A DNA stretch of 64,000 bases from Marispirochaeta aestuarii (GTDB lineage: Bacteria; Spirochaetota; Spirochaetia; JC444; Marispirochaetaceae). The notes under the pieces are model-generated. The model ran no database searches and had not been told where the DNA came from. It worked only from the letters and a program-made list of their open reading frames with translations. Location of the stretch: contig NZ_MWQY01000017.1 in assembly GCF_002087085.1 (NCBI RefSeq), positions 1 to 64,000 on the forward strand, written 5' to 3'. Of this stretch, positions 1 through 9,300 are shown one piece after another (position 1 is the first letter of the stretch; each line of letters begins with the position of its first letter). Position numbers and translations under genes: made by a program.

Positions 1-19
1 GTCTGATACTGATTTAATG

Positions 20-170
20 CAGGGTCCTCGCTGGTTTGTGAGAAATGCGGGCTAACCAGCACTATATCACCCATTTCGCTCGCATTAGCTTCATTTCAAC
101 TGTTCAGTTCTTGGAACCAGTAGCACAGACCATGACAATAGCCACGTGTGCTCCAATTGCTGGTTATATG
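20..170 (-). repeat. Imperfect palindromic repeat, copy B (attC-like)
   Basis: This lies just 3' of the methyltransferase gene. The hexamer CTGGTT or its complement AACCAG occurs four times in nested order: 31-36, 54-59, 115-120 and 160-165. TAACCAGCA (53-61) pairs perfectly with TGCTGGTTA (158-166). An inner hairpin pairs AACCAG (115-120) with CTGGTT (160-165) and AGCACA with TGTGCT, separated by an asymmetric internal loop. The block at 149-167 matches copy A at 2658-2676 in 17 of 19 positions, and 123-142 matches 2632-2651 in 15 of 20. A folded AAC...GTT hairpin with asymmetric spacers is the architecture of integron attC sites, but the GTTRRRY box is not exact, so attC is a hypothesis. 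Confidence 0.6.
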
Positions 171-175
171 CAAAT

Positions 176-1315
176 TTACTTTCTTTCAACTAAATACAAA
201 TACTCTTTTATGTGTATCGTTCTATTTCTTAGATTCCTGCTACCACGGAATGTATTGTATTTCGTCTCAATCACATCCACTTTGCCAAATTTTTTTAACA
301 TGTGAACCATGTCCTTCTTGCTAATAAAACCTTCAGAGTTGAAAGACACAATTAAGTATTTGGCCTTAATTTTTTCCAATAAATTATTGAACGTTTCTGT
401 GGCATATGCTCTTTTGTTATATAATGATCTTTTCCAATCAGTTGGTATACCAGATACTTTGCTAATATCATTTGGTTTAATATAATCAACAATAAGATTA
501 AGCATAAAATAATTTGAACCATATGGGTGTTGATTATATGGAGGATCTAAATAGGCAATATCGACTTCTTCCAAGCAATCAGAAATTATATTTGAGTCAC
601 CACAATGTATTTGATATTCACATTCATAGTTGCTAAAAACTGGGAATGGTAAATGAATATCGCCTAATATTCTAAGAAGAGCGTCAGATCCATTTCCTCC
701 AAATTGTCCGACGCCTGTTTTAGAATTTTTGTAGAACCCTTTAAATACACCAGAAGTATTCGCATGAATAGAGGCTTCAGATAACAATGGCGCTAAGAAA
801 TATGGTCTATATTTTTTCGGAACACTTTCAATATAGTGTCTTGCAGTATCTATATACTTTGCATTTCTATTAGTATAAAACACCCTTTCACCATTCTTAA
901 CATTTTCATCATCTTTAGGAGCATAAAGTTCTGAAATAAATCCATTAATAAGTTTTTCATTTTCTAGTTTAAAAACAATTTCATTATAGTAGTCTTTTAG
1001 AACTTTATCATCAATCTCGCTATGATTCGTAAGGTAACATGTATTAATTATTTCAGAGTATCTTTCAATATCATTTACAATAATCTTCTCAGCATTCTTC
1101 TTAAAATATCTAGCAACTATTCCTGATCCAGAAAAAACATCATAAAATGATAACTTATTCTTATCAAGGCGTGTTTTTATTATATTTATGCCTTCATTAA
1201 TAAATGATAATAATGAACGCTTATTCCCTATGTAAGTAATAATTTGTTCATTGAGATAAGCTTCATTCTCTTCTCTTGCTTCCTCAAAAGCATAAATTAT
1301 ATTTTCAGTTTTCAT
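176..1315 (-). CDS. D12-class N6-adenine DNA methyltransferase
   Basis: This protein should transfer a methyl group from SAM to the N6 of adenine in a short DNA target, protecting the host from a partner nuclease. The 379-residue protein has YIGNKRSL near residue 28, the SAM-binding motif FYDVFSGSG near 57-65, and the catalytic DPPY at 257-260. That order is the alpha-class (Dam/D12) layout, and the length is somewhat above Dam itself. It begins 11 bp after the HNH endonuclease stop, so the two are probably co-transcribed as a type II restriction-modification pair. The gene is clearly AT-richer than the core genome to the right, consistent with transfer. No strong Shine-Dalgarno is visible, so coupling to the upstream gene is likely. 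The target sequence cannot be read from the protein. Confidence 0.85.
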   Translation of the reverse strand: MKTENIIYAFEEAREENEAYLNEQIITYIGNKRSLLSFINEGINIIKTRLDKNKLSFYDVFSGSGIVARYFKKNAEKIIVNDIERYSEIINTCYLTNHSEIDDKVLKDYYNEIVFKLENEKLINGFISELYAPKDDENVKNGERVFYTNRNAKYIDTARHYIESVPKKYRPYFLAPLLSEASIHANTSGVFKGFYKNSKTGVGQFGGNGSDALLRILGDIHLPFPVFSNYECEYQIHCGDSNIISDCLEEVDIAYLDPPYNQHPYGSNYFMLNLIVDYIKPNDISKVSGIPTDWKRSLYNKRAYATETFNNLLEKIKAKYLIVSFNSEGFISKKDMVHMLKKFGKVDVIETKYNTFRGSRNLRNRTIHIKEYLYLVERK

Positions 1316-1326
1316 TGTATCGCCGT

Positions 1327-2496
1327 TTATCCTTTGAAAATATTATCCCTGTGGTGTTTTAAGTATGATCTCATCCTATCGTTAACAACTAATCCAATTC
1401 GGCTATTGCTATTAGTAATTATATCTTTAATTATTGATTTTGATAAGACAGGGTCACTTGATAGGAGAATATTCCCATTATCATTTATAGCTATATATCC
1501 TTTATCAAATAAAGCATCATGCGCTGAACACAATGTGAGAACATTATCGAGATCTAATCGTCCTTCGCCGGTCCTCCATGGTTTTATATGGCTACAAATC
1601 AATAAGTTAGTTTCATCTACTTCACAAAGTAGACAACGGGAACTATCACGCTCTAGTGCAAGATTTCTAAGGCTACTCGTATTAAGTCTTGAATTTGTAA
1701 TTACTTTTATAGTCGTATCTCTACCTTCAAGGTTGTACTGTTCGATATTAATTTGACTGATTATTTCAGTTAAAGACTGTGCCTGAATGTCTATTTGCCT
1801 AAAAATATCATTCTCTATAACAAGATAAATAAAATCTGAATCATTATCACCAAGAATGTTTCTATCAAAAAAATACTCATACTCTAAAATCACTTCATTT
1901 ACATGGTTAAGATGTTCATTGTAAATTGGGAAAATGATATTCGGAACATATTCTATAAAATTTGGAGTATTTACCAACTCATAAATGACTCGATTATTTA
2001 TATTATCAATTAGAATTCTTGGGTATGTATAATATTGGTCGCTATTTGATATAAATAGTTTTTTATTCCCGAACAAACGATGTGTGGATTCTTGCAGATG
2101 TCTCTTCGTACTAATATTTTTAAATACTCTGAATGCACTTGCTTCCGCCGTTTTATTTTTTATCAGCATATCAATTTCATTAAAAATATTTTCATTAGCG
2201 CACTCAACAGAAACGTTCCCACCATCAAGACTAAATGATATGTTACCAGATAAGCATTCATTATTCAGTTCTTTACCACGAAGTAAGAGTATTCTGTTTT
2301 TATCAGAATCATTTTGGATATCATACCCAAAGTAAGACAAATTCCCATCAAATCCTTGTTTGTTTGGAATATCGAATGGTGATTCACTGACTATGTATTC
2401 AGTAACATCAGAACGTTTGAAATATACCTCTCTTTTGCTACAACAATAGTAAATTAATTTTATAATGACTGTATCTTTTTCATACGTTTTTAACAC
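1327..2496 (-). CDS. HNH endonuclease, probable restriction enzyme
   Basis: This is a 389-residue protein with a C-terminal HNH nuclease domain (about 274-340). Visible are the zinc-type CLLC pair near 288-291, CSHIKPW with the catalytic-region His near 303, RLDLDN, and LCSAHDALFDKG with His near 326. This spacing is typical of HNH restriction endonucleases of the SHIKPW type. The first 270 residues match nothing I recognise and probably carry DNA recognition. The GTG start at 2496 is supported by GGAG about 8 nt upstream. It precedes the adenine methyltransferase by 11 bp, which makes a nuclease-methylase pair the simplest reading. A role as a solitary anti-phage nuclease cannot be excluded. 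Confidence 0.8.
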   Translation of the reverse strand: MLKTYEKDTVIIKLIYYCCSKREVYFKRSDVTEYIVSESPFDIPNKQGFDGNLSYFGYDIQNDSDKNRILLLRGKELNNECLSGNISFSLDGGNVSVECANENIFNEIDMLIKNKTAEASAFRVFKNISTKRHLQESTHRLFGNKKLFISNSDQYYTYPRILIDNINNRVIYELVNTPNFIEYVPNIIFPIYNEHLNHVNEVILEYEYFFDRNILGDNDSDFIYLVIENDIFRQIDIQAQSLTEIISQINIEQYNLEGRDTTIKVITNSRLNTSSLRNLALERDSSRCLLCEVDETNLLICSHIKPWRTGEGRLDLDNVLTLCSAHDALFDKGYIAINDNGNILLSSDPVLSKSIIKDIITNSNSRIGLVVNDRMRSYLKHHRDNIFKG

Positions 2497-2519
2497 ATAT
2501 TACTCCATTGTAACACCCA

Positions 2520-2689
2520 GTTGAGCTGCAAACCGTTAAGCTGGCGCAGTTTGTGCTGTATTGTTACTTCATTATACAACGATTTCAGCACGGAATCACT
2601 TCAATTCTATCTCTCATATCTAACCTTAACTGCACAAACTGTGACAGTAGGTTTGACTGCTCCAACTGCAGGTTATGTTTGCACTTAAC
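2520..2689 (-). repeat. Imperfect palindromic repeat, copy A (attC-like)
   Basis: This fills the gap between the HEPN gene and the HNH gene. The ends form an imperfect terminal inverted repeat, GTTGAGCTGCAAAC (2520-2533) against GTTTGCACTTAAC (2677-2689). CAGTTTGTGC (2547-2556) is the perfect complement of GCACAAACTG (2632-2641). A core hairpin pairs TTAAC-TGCA (2626-2634) with TGCA-G-GTTA (2667-2675), leaving one bulged base, a feature also seen in folded attC sites. It shares its right half with copy B at 20-170. No integrase gene is in the window, so the link to an integron is unproven. Confidence 0.6.
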
Positions 2690-2739
2690 ACTCTTACCTT
2701 CTATTTATAAATACTTTCTTATTGTAATTCAATTCCGAA

Positions 2740-3711
2740 TTATTTTTTCCAACCTGGTTCTATAATTTTTACCTTCGTGTTTTCTATCTTCATGTTCCTT
2801 TCCATTTTATTCGTAATTGACATAATTAATCCAATAACATTTTCATATGTTTCTAATAAATACTCTTGCGTAAAACAATCATTATAATATCGACTTGTAT
2901 CCCCTTTCTTAAATCTTTCTATATCCAATTCAATAGCATCAACAGGATCAATATCATTTACATACATCAATAATTTTCTTATGTCATGGGTCTTTGGATA
3001 TTGCATCTTTTGTGAAATATAGATTTTTAAACATTTTTCGACTGCCATGTGTAACTCATAAAATGCCAAAGACAATGCCATACTGTTTTTATTTTCTACA
3101 ATCAAGCTTGCTGATTTCTTTAAATGAACCATAATACTATCTTTAAGATCTTTATTCTCATTTTCTATTTTTGCAGTTAATAAATTTGCTCGTATTGTCC
3201 TAATTTCTCTGATATATTTTCTAAGCTTTTTAAGTAATTTTTGATTTTCTGATTCAGAAAGATTTACTATGTTTGGCGGATCTTGAATATATTCGATTAT
3301 ATTCTCACCTCTTTGAACTGAAGAAGGGTAAATGATCCAATAGCTGTTATCCTTATTATGTCGTGTTAATATATATGGAATCCTTACAAGAAAGAAATCA
3401 TTATATATTCTAACAACTGCATGTCCAAAATCTGATGGACGCTCCTTCAACAACCTTTTTCCATATCTCCTACGGTACCATTCAAGTACATTTTGATAGA
3501 TATACTTAAACCATATTGAGTTCTCAAAGTCTTGCTTATCTGATATGACACTATCACCTTTCTTAATTGTTATATAGTTTTCTATTAATGCATAAGTAGC
3601 ATAGTACGGTCTCACAGACATTGGCTTTGATTCTTTAAAGTAATCATCAATATCATTCAATGTATAACTTATTATTTTTATAAAGTCATCTTCTATTATC
3701 TCTTCCTTCAT
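2740..3711 (-). CDS. HEPN-domain protein
   Basis: The 323-residue protein has two parts. The N-terminal half (to about 190) is rich in Tyr, Lys and Ile and unrecognised. The C-terminal part has the helical pattern of HEPN domains: AFYELHMAVEKCLKIYI near residue 215-231 followed by PKTHDIRKLL near 238-247. HEPN proteins are often toxins or RNases in defence loci, usually through an R-x4-6-H motif. I do not see that motif clearly here, so nuclease activity is uncertain. The gene is AT-rich and sits upstream of the HNH/methyltransferase pair, separated by palindromic repeat A. It may be an independent cassette or a third part of the same defence locus. Confidence 0.6.
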   Translation of the reverse strand: MKEEIIEDDFIKIISYTLNDIDDYFKESKPMSVRPYYATYALIENYITIKKGDSVISDKQDFENSIWFKYIYQNVLEWYRRRYGKRLLKERPSDFGHAVVRIYNDFFLVRIPYILTRHNKDNSYWIIYPSSVQRGENIIEYIQDPPNIVNLSESENQKLLKKLRKYIREIRTIRANLLTAKIENENKDLKDSIMVHLKKSASLIVENKNSMALSLAFYELHMAVEKCLKIYISQKMQYPKTHDIRKLLMYVNDIDPVDAIELDIERFKKGDTSRYYNDCFTQEYLLETYENVIGLIMSITNKMERNMKIENTKVKIIEPGWKK

Positions 3712-4404
3712 CCTACTTCACAACCACTGACCATGCAATTTTCTTAAATCTTAATCTTTCTACCCCTTGTGTCAACATAACATATTATAATCACCGCTTT
3801 TCCATACAACTAACGTGAGAGAACAATCTTATGGCAAAACTCTTGAACGGCCACCTTCGCTTCACCAGTAAGGCATGAAACACTCATCCTGTCCAAAAGA
3901 TAAAGACCCATAATATGATATTTAGCACTACCGTACCTGTATCAACCGTTGTCGGTATGCTGCGCGCTAAGAGAAGTTGGGCCGGGGTATTTTATTGAAG
4001 ATCATACAAAAGTGGCAGCTGCAACAATAGTTATCTTTACATTTTAAAACGAAATCCCAATTCGTCAACCTCTAATTCTATTAAAATGTAAATTCCTTCA
4101 ATGTTTTGTACTATCTATGACGTTGTGCATAGGTAGTATTATTCAGCGGGTGGTTTCCTATACGAAAAAGGTATAATGGCCCCAGGCGATTCAAACAAGT
4201 CTCTCTTATTTTTATGATTTTTATACTCATACAAGGTCAAAGAATCATACCGTTATTATTCAAAAAGGGTCCCGCCTTCATGATCCTTGTGATAATCCCC
4301 AATGAAGATTAAAGGACAACAGGGAAAGAAGTACATAAAAAGAGACCTCATCAAAAAATCCGGTTGACATCTGACCTAATCCATATAAAATATCTAAAAT
4401 TTAA
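3712..4404. other. Long AT-rich intergenic region with two hairpins
   Basis: I see no gene here. Two strong inverted repeats stand out. TTTACATTTTAA (4036-4047) pairs perfectly with TTAAAATGTAAA (4081-4092), with a smaller ACGAA/TTCGT stem inside its loop. TACTATCTATG (4109-4119) pairs with CATAGGTAGTA (4128-4138) with one G-T pair and an 8-nt loop. There is no recognisable copy of the palindromic repeats found at 20-170 and 2520-2689. The region marks the border between the AT-rich tract and the core-like sequence to the right, so it may hold the edge of an inserted segment. Confidence 0.5.
4364..4391 (+). promoter_or_regulatory. Candidate sigma-70 promoter of the degenerate kinase gene
   Basis: TTGACA at 4364-4369 is followed, after 16 nt, by TAAAAT at 4386-4391. 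The predicted transcript would begin near 4398, leaving a leader of about 19 nt before the ATG at 4417. Confidence 0.55.
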
Positions 4405-4416
4405 ATGGGGTTCATA

Positions 4417-5751
4417 ATGTTTAAAATAATAGAGTTAATAGAGAAATATAAACTAAGAATCTTTATAAGTTTGACATTAGTGTATGTTATGAGTTCTGCC
4501 GCCATAGTCAGGATCCCGGAAGTCAGCATCCAACATATAATATTTATTGCTGCTCCCACCGTGCTGTTCTCCCTGGTTCATTATATTGCAGGGATTACCG
4601 TGGGCCTTATATCCGCTGTAATCGTACTTGTCAGCTATTTTGAACAGCAAACAGTGGTTTTGACGGTAAATACCTATGTTCTGTATGGAGTAGGGGTCAT
4701 TATTAACACCTTTATGTCCTATCTTGTAGGGGCCTTGAAGGACGCGTATCTGCAGAATAAAAAGGCCTTCCAGGCGGTGGAGCAGTCAAAGGCGAAATAT
4801 CAGCATGTTGTCGACAACATTAAAGAAGGCATGGTCATCGTCGATACCGATGGATCGGTGATCTTCATGAACCGTTCGGCTTCGAACATGCTCAACCTGT
4901 CGATTAATAATCTTGGATTCAGCTTTCTCGACCTCTTTAAAATCAGCATACCCTTTGATGAAAAAAGTGGTATCGATGAGAGCGGGTTTGGATCGGTTAC
5001 AGAGTATGTCCTCGAATATGATAATCCGGAACTTGGTACACGGCAGATTGCGATTGCAGAAACGCCGTATGTAAGCCGGGAAGGGCGGATTTCCGGCAAT
5101 CTGAAATTCCTGCAGGACGTCACCGATACAAAGGAGAAGGAACTCACCATTGAACTTCTTAAAAAAAGAAATGAATACCTTTTTTCGGAGATGTACGACC
5201 GCATCGGCAATAATCTGACCACGATACATTCATACATAAATTTGTATCTTGGGAATGATGAGATACAGCTGTCGGAAGGATTGGACAAGGTGGATGATTT
5301 TATCCACACCATGGCGTTTATGAATTCCGAATTCCATAGAAATTTCCGGCAGCAGACAGTCAATCTTGAAAAATGCATACGCAAGATTGTCCATGATCTG
5401 TCGGAGAAGTATTATTACAGCCTGAACAACATTCGCATGGATCTGCTCCCCCGGGACATTCACCTGAATATCGCTATTCCCTTCAGCATTTTGCTTACTC
5501 TCATTGTTGCCACAATTTTTCTGATGCACAGGGATGAAATCATAAAACCCCAGGTTTCAATAAACACGAAGGAGAAGGATGGAAAAACCGTAATCATTTT
5601 TAGCGTAAACACAAAGGATTTCTTCGTAAACTTGAGAAAAAGCGATACCCGCAGGACTGAAAAAGATATTCTCTCTGCCCTGCTTATGCAGATACAGGGG
5701 AGAATTTCCATCCTGCCGAAGGCCGGCAACTCCATAAAGCTGGAGTTCTGA
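4417..5751 (+). CDS. Degenerate PAS sensor kinase-like membrane protein
   Basis: The 444-residue protein has about three or four hydrophobic segments in its first 110 residues, a short coiled region, a PAS domain (about 125-235), then a region aligned with HisKA_2 kinases. In active relatives such as the kinase at 15552-17390 the phospho-acceptor reads EVQHRIKN; here the matching stretch is EMYDRIGNN, with Asp (residue 261) where His belongs. The C-terminal part also lacks the NELVTN-type N-box and the glycine-rich ATP lid of HATPase domains. It is therefore probably not a working kinase but a membrane sensor or scaffold. I chose the ATG at 4417, because GGGG lies 6 nt before it; an ATG at 4405 is an alternative. 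Confidence 0.65.
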   Translation: MFKIIELIEKYKLRIFISLTLVYVMSSAAIVRIPEVSIQHIIFIAAPTVLFSLVHYIAGITVGLISAVIVLVSYFEQQTVVLTVNTYVLYGVGVIINTFMSYLVGALKDAYLQNKKAFQAVEQSKAKYQHVVDNIKEGMVIVDTDGSVIFMNRSASNMLNLSINNLGFSFLDLFKISIPFDEKSGIDESGFGSVTEYVLEYDNPELGTRQIAIAETPYVSREGRISGNLKFLQDVTDTKEKELTIELLKKRNEYLFSEMYDRIGNNLTTIHSYINLYLGNDEIQLSEGLDKVDDFIHTMAFMNSEFHRNFRQQTVNLEKCIRKIVHDLSEKYYYSLNNIRMDLLPRDIHLNIAIPFSILLTLIVATIFLMHRDEIIKPQVSINTKEKDGKTVIIFSVNTKDFFVNLRKSDTRRTEKDILSALLMQIQGRISILPKAGNSIKLEF

Positions 5752-5769
5752 TTTTACCGGAACGCAGTC

Positions 5770-6210
5770 TCAATAATTATAGAAGATCTCTACACGATGG
5801 TCAGAGAATTTCTTGCTCCGCAGCCTGTCCAGAAGAGAGCGGGTGAACCCTCCCAGCTCATATTGATCAATCTCTTCAAGCTCTGCCCAGGCATATTCCT
5901 GTGCCTCATCGTTAAGGATTACCGCTGAACCTTCCGTTCTGCAGAGGTAATCGATAAAGATAAAATGTTTCGGTTCATGGAAGGTATCGCTGAAGATGCT
6001 TTCCTTGATTCCCAGGAGTTCCGCGGAATAGATCCGGAGGCCTGTTTCTTCCTGAATTTCACGCCGGAGGGCATCTTCCATTTTCTCACCCAGCTCTATG
6101 TGCCCTCCGGGAATGACCCATTTGTTTTCCCATTTATGGGATTTACAGAGCAGGACTTTTCCTGCCGGGTTCAGAATTACAGCGCCGACAGTTGGTTCGG
6201 GATAGCTCAT
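5770..6210 (-). CDS. Nudix hydrolase
   Basis: The 146-residue protein contains the full Nudix signature G-x5-E-x7-REUxEExGU, seen as GGHIELGEKMEDALRREIQ followed by EETGL (about residues 35-58). The family hydrolyses nucleoside diphosphates linked to another group, using Mg bound by the Glu residues. The substrate cannot be told from sequence. The length is normal for a single-domain Nudix protein. It stands alone, convergent with the degenerate kinase gene 18 bp away and upstream of nothing on its strand. Confidence 0.85.
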   Translation of the reverse strand: MSYPEPTVGAVILNPAGKVLLCKSHKWENKWVIPGGHIELGEKMEDALRREIQEETGLRIYSAELLGIKESIFSDTFHEPKHFIFIDYLCRTEGSAVILNDEAQEYAWAELEEIDQYELGGFTRSLLDRLRSKKFSDHRVEIFYNY

Positions 6211-6315
6211 ATACAGAGAATACTATCAGAGAGCTGAAGCTTGATGGAAGATCGAGATTCGACAATTTTGCCGGTGTATGAGATTGACGGCTTGTAATTG
6301 TTCAGGGAACAGTTT

Positions 6316-9300
6316 TCATGATTTCTTTCCTATCATCGTCAGCACCACAGGCAGGATGGCCAGCGTAATGAAGGTCCCGAAGATCAGACCATAAGCGATG
6401 GATATGCCGATCGGAACGAGCATCTGTCCGCCCACGCTTTTTTGAAAGATCAGCGGAGACAGACCGACCGCCGTAGTGATGGTGGTCATAATGATCGGCC
6501 TGAAGCGCTGCAGGGCGGCCTCCCTGATTGCAGCGACGCGGGGCATCCCCGAGTTCAGTTTTTTGTTGAAGCAGTCGATCAGCACGACCGAATCATTGAC
6601 GATGATCCCTGCCAGGGCGACACTTCCGAGGAAGGAGATGAAGGATACCTCGACACCCATGATCATATGGCCGTAGAGGGCCCCCAGAAAACCGAGGGGA
6701 ATCAGGGAAAGCACCAGAAGGGGTTCTGACCAGGTTTTCATCTGAAAAAGCAGCAGTGTAAACATGATCAAAAGCGCCATTGCCATGCTGAAGAGCATCG
6801 ACTTCATCATCCGGTTTACCAGTTCGGCTTGTCCCGCTTTTGAGAGACTGACTCCGTCCACCTGCGCGAGTACACGTGGCAGGATATCTTCGTTTATCTC
6901 CTTGAGCACGGTATTGAGGTCGGCGATGTTCGAATCGATACCGGCCATCACCCGTATGGAACGATAGCCGTTTTCCCTTCGGATCTGCTGGATACCCTGC
7001 CTCAGCTGAAAGTCGGCTATCTCCCTGAAGGGTACGATCCCTCCTCCAGGGGTATGTATGGGAAAGTCTTCTATCCGGCCGATGGAGTTCCGCTCGCTGA
7101 GGGGTAGACGCAGCACCACCGGTATACTGCGCCGTCCTTCCCGTACCTCGAACAGTTCACTGCCGTAAAACCCCATCCGCACCTGGTTGGCCACCGAGGA
7201 GGTATGCAGTCCCAGGGCCTGTCCCCTCCGGTTGAGGTGTATAAGAAACTCCTTCTGCCCCAGGGGCATGTCGTCGCGGATGTCCTTGACACCCTCGATT
7301 TCCCGCAGGGCCTTTTTAAACAGTTCGGCCGCTTTTTCCAGCTGTCCTTCTTCCTTTCCGAGGAAACGGAAGGAAATCGGGTCGCCTCCGAAAAAGGTAT
7401 CCTTCCCGATGATGACCGATTCGGTTTCGGGAATATCGGGAAGTGCGCGGGCAAAGGCGTTGGCGAATTCGTTGACTGAATAATCCCGTTCGTCGTTTCC
7501 GATCAGCAGCAGATAGAGTACCAGATGTGAACTGTCGCCCCAGCAGAGGTAGTCCAGGATGGCGTTTTCATGGTCCGGGTCGGATTGGGCCCATTCACGA
7601 CCGAATTCACGAGCCCGGCCCTCGAATTCCCGACCGATCCGGTTGACCACTTCGGCGTTGGTACCGGCGGGAAACTCGATCTCCGCGTAGACGTAGGGAG
7701 ATACCAGCTCGGGAAAGAAGGCCGCCTTGATATGGTTTCCCGCAACGGCACCGACCGAGATGAGAATGGCACCGGCTGCCACAGAGAGTATCAGTGCCCT
7801 GTTTTGCAGGGCGAAGTCGAGAAAGGGGGCGTATATCCGATTGATGAGAACGTCCTGGGCCCTTTCGAGACTCCTTCTGACACGGTTAGACCGGCGGGCT
7901 TCTTCGGTCAGCGCCCTGGAATGGGACAGATGAGCCGGCAGCAGGATGACCGCCTCGATTATGGAGAAGGTCAGACTCACGACCACCACTATCCCGATTT
8001 GCCGGACATATTTTCCCATGTCTCCGTAGATGAAAAAGTAGGGCGCAAAGGCGGCAATGGTGGTGGCCAGGGAGACCAGCACCGGCGGGAGTACGTCGAG
8101 GGTTCCTTCGATGGCCGCCTGCCTGCGCTCTTTTCCGAGACGTTTCCAGTGATCATAGATGCTCTCGCCGATGACGATGCCGTCGTCCACCAGTATCCCC
8201 ACGATAACTATCATGCCGAAAAGGGACATCTCGTTGATGGTCATATCCATGGTCCATTCCAGAAAGAGCAATCCCATAAAGGAGATCGGAATGCCCATGG
8301 CCACCCAGAAGGAGACCCGACTGTTCAGGAACAGACCCAGGACCAGCAGTACCAGGAGAAGTCCGCCGATGCCGGAGACCATGAGGGTGTTCAAGCGTTC
8401 GTTAAGTTCTTCCACATCACGGATTGCGACCCGGTAGCTTAAAATACCTTCGTAGCGGCTGCGGTATTCCTCCAGTTGGCGGTCCACCAGGCGGGCGATG
8501 CCGATTACATCCTCTGTATTGCTGTACATGATGTGAAAGCCGATGGCCGGCTCACCGTTCATCCTGGTATGGACGGCGTTTTCCGCCCGGCCGCGGCGGA
8601 TGGTGCAGACGTCGCCGATCCGGACAGCGCGGCCCCCGCTCACCTTGACGACTATTTTCTCCAGTTCGGGGATGCTGGTCTTTTTCTCGTAGGTACGTAT
8701 CTGGATCTGTTCGTCGGTGGTCAGGACCGAGCCTGCTGTCAGATCCAGGCTGGAAGCACGCACGGCTGTATCGATCTCGTCCAGGCTGATGGAAAAACGC
8801 TCCAGTCCGCGGGGTTTGACTTCGATGATGATCTGTTCGGAGGGAAATCCCCAGGTCAGTATCTGGGTAACCTGCCCGCTGCGAATCAGTTCTTCCCTGA
8901 ACTCTTCAGCCGCCTGTTCGAGGGCCCTAAGGTCATCAGTGCCGTACATGAAGAGCAGCATTACCCGGTTCCACTCGGTCTCATGTACGATGACGGGGCG
9001 CTCGGCCTCTTCGGGATAATCGGGCAGGGTTTCCACCGTGGAGCGGACCTTTTCCATGAGGGTGTCCATGGGGTACCAGGGGGAAGTCTCCAGGCCGAAC
9101 CAGGCCGAATTGTCCCTGGAGGTGGCCGAGATGTTGACGATTCCTTCCAGGCCCAGGAGTCCTTCCTCCAGGGGCCGGACGATGTTTTCCTCTATTTCCA
9201 GGGCGGACGCCCCGCTCCAGGTAATATGTATGCTTATATAATCGAATTCGATCTTGGGCCAAATCCGTTTCTGCAGGTTCAACAGACCGAAGGTTCCGGA

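Noticed and set aside
45-305. Small plus-strand frame at the left end
   Set aside because: It is mainly the translated palindromic repeat plus the methylase 3' end in reverse; no ribosome site.
2553-2765. Small plus-strand frame in repeat A
   Set aside because: Cys-rich but made of the palindrome; no conserved start and overlaps the HEPN gene end.
7570-8442. Plus-strand open frames opposite the RND pump (also 8476-9489)
   Set aside because: They are rich in Asp, Gly, His and Gln as expected from reading the pump backwards; no family or start signal.
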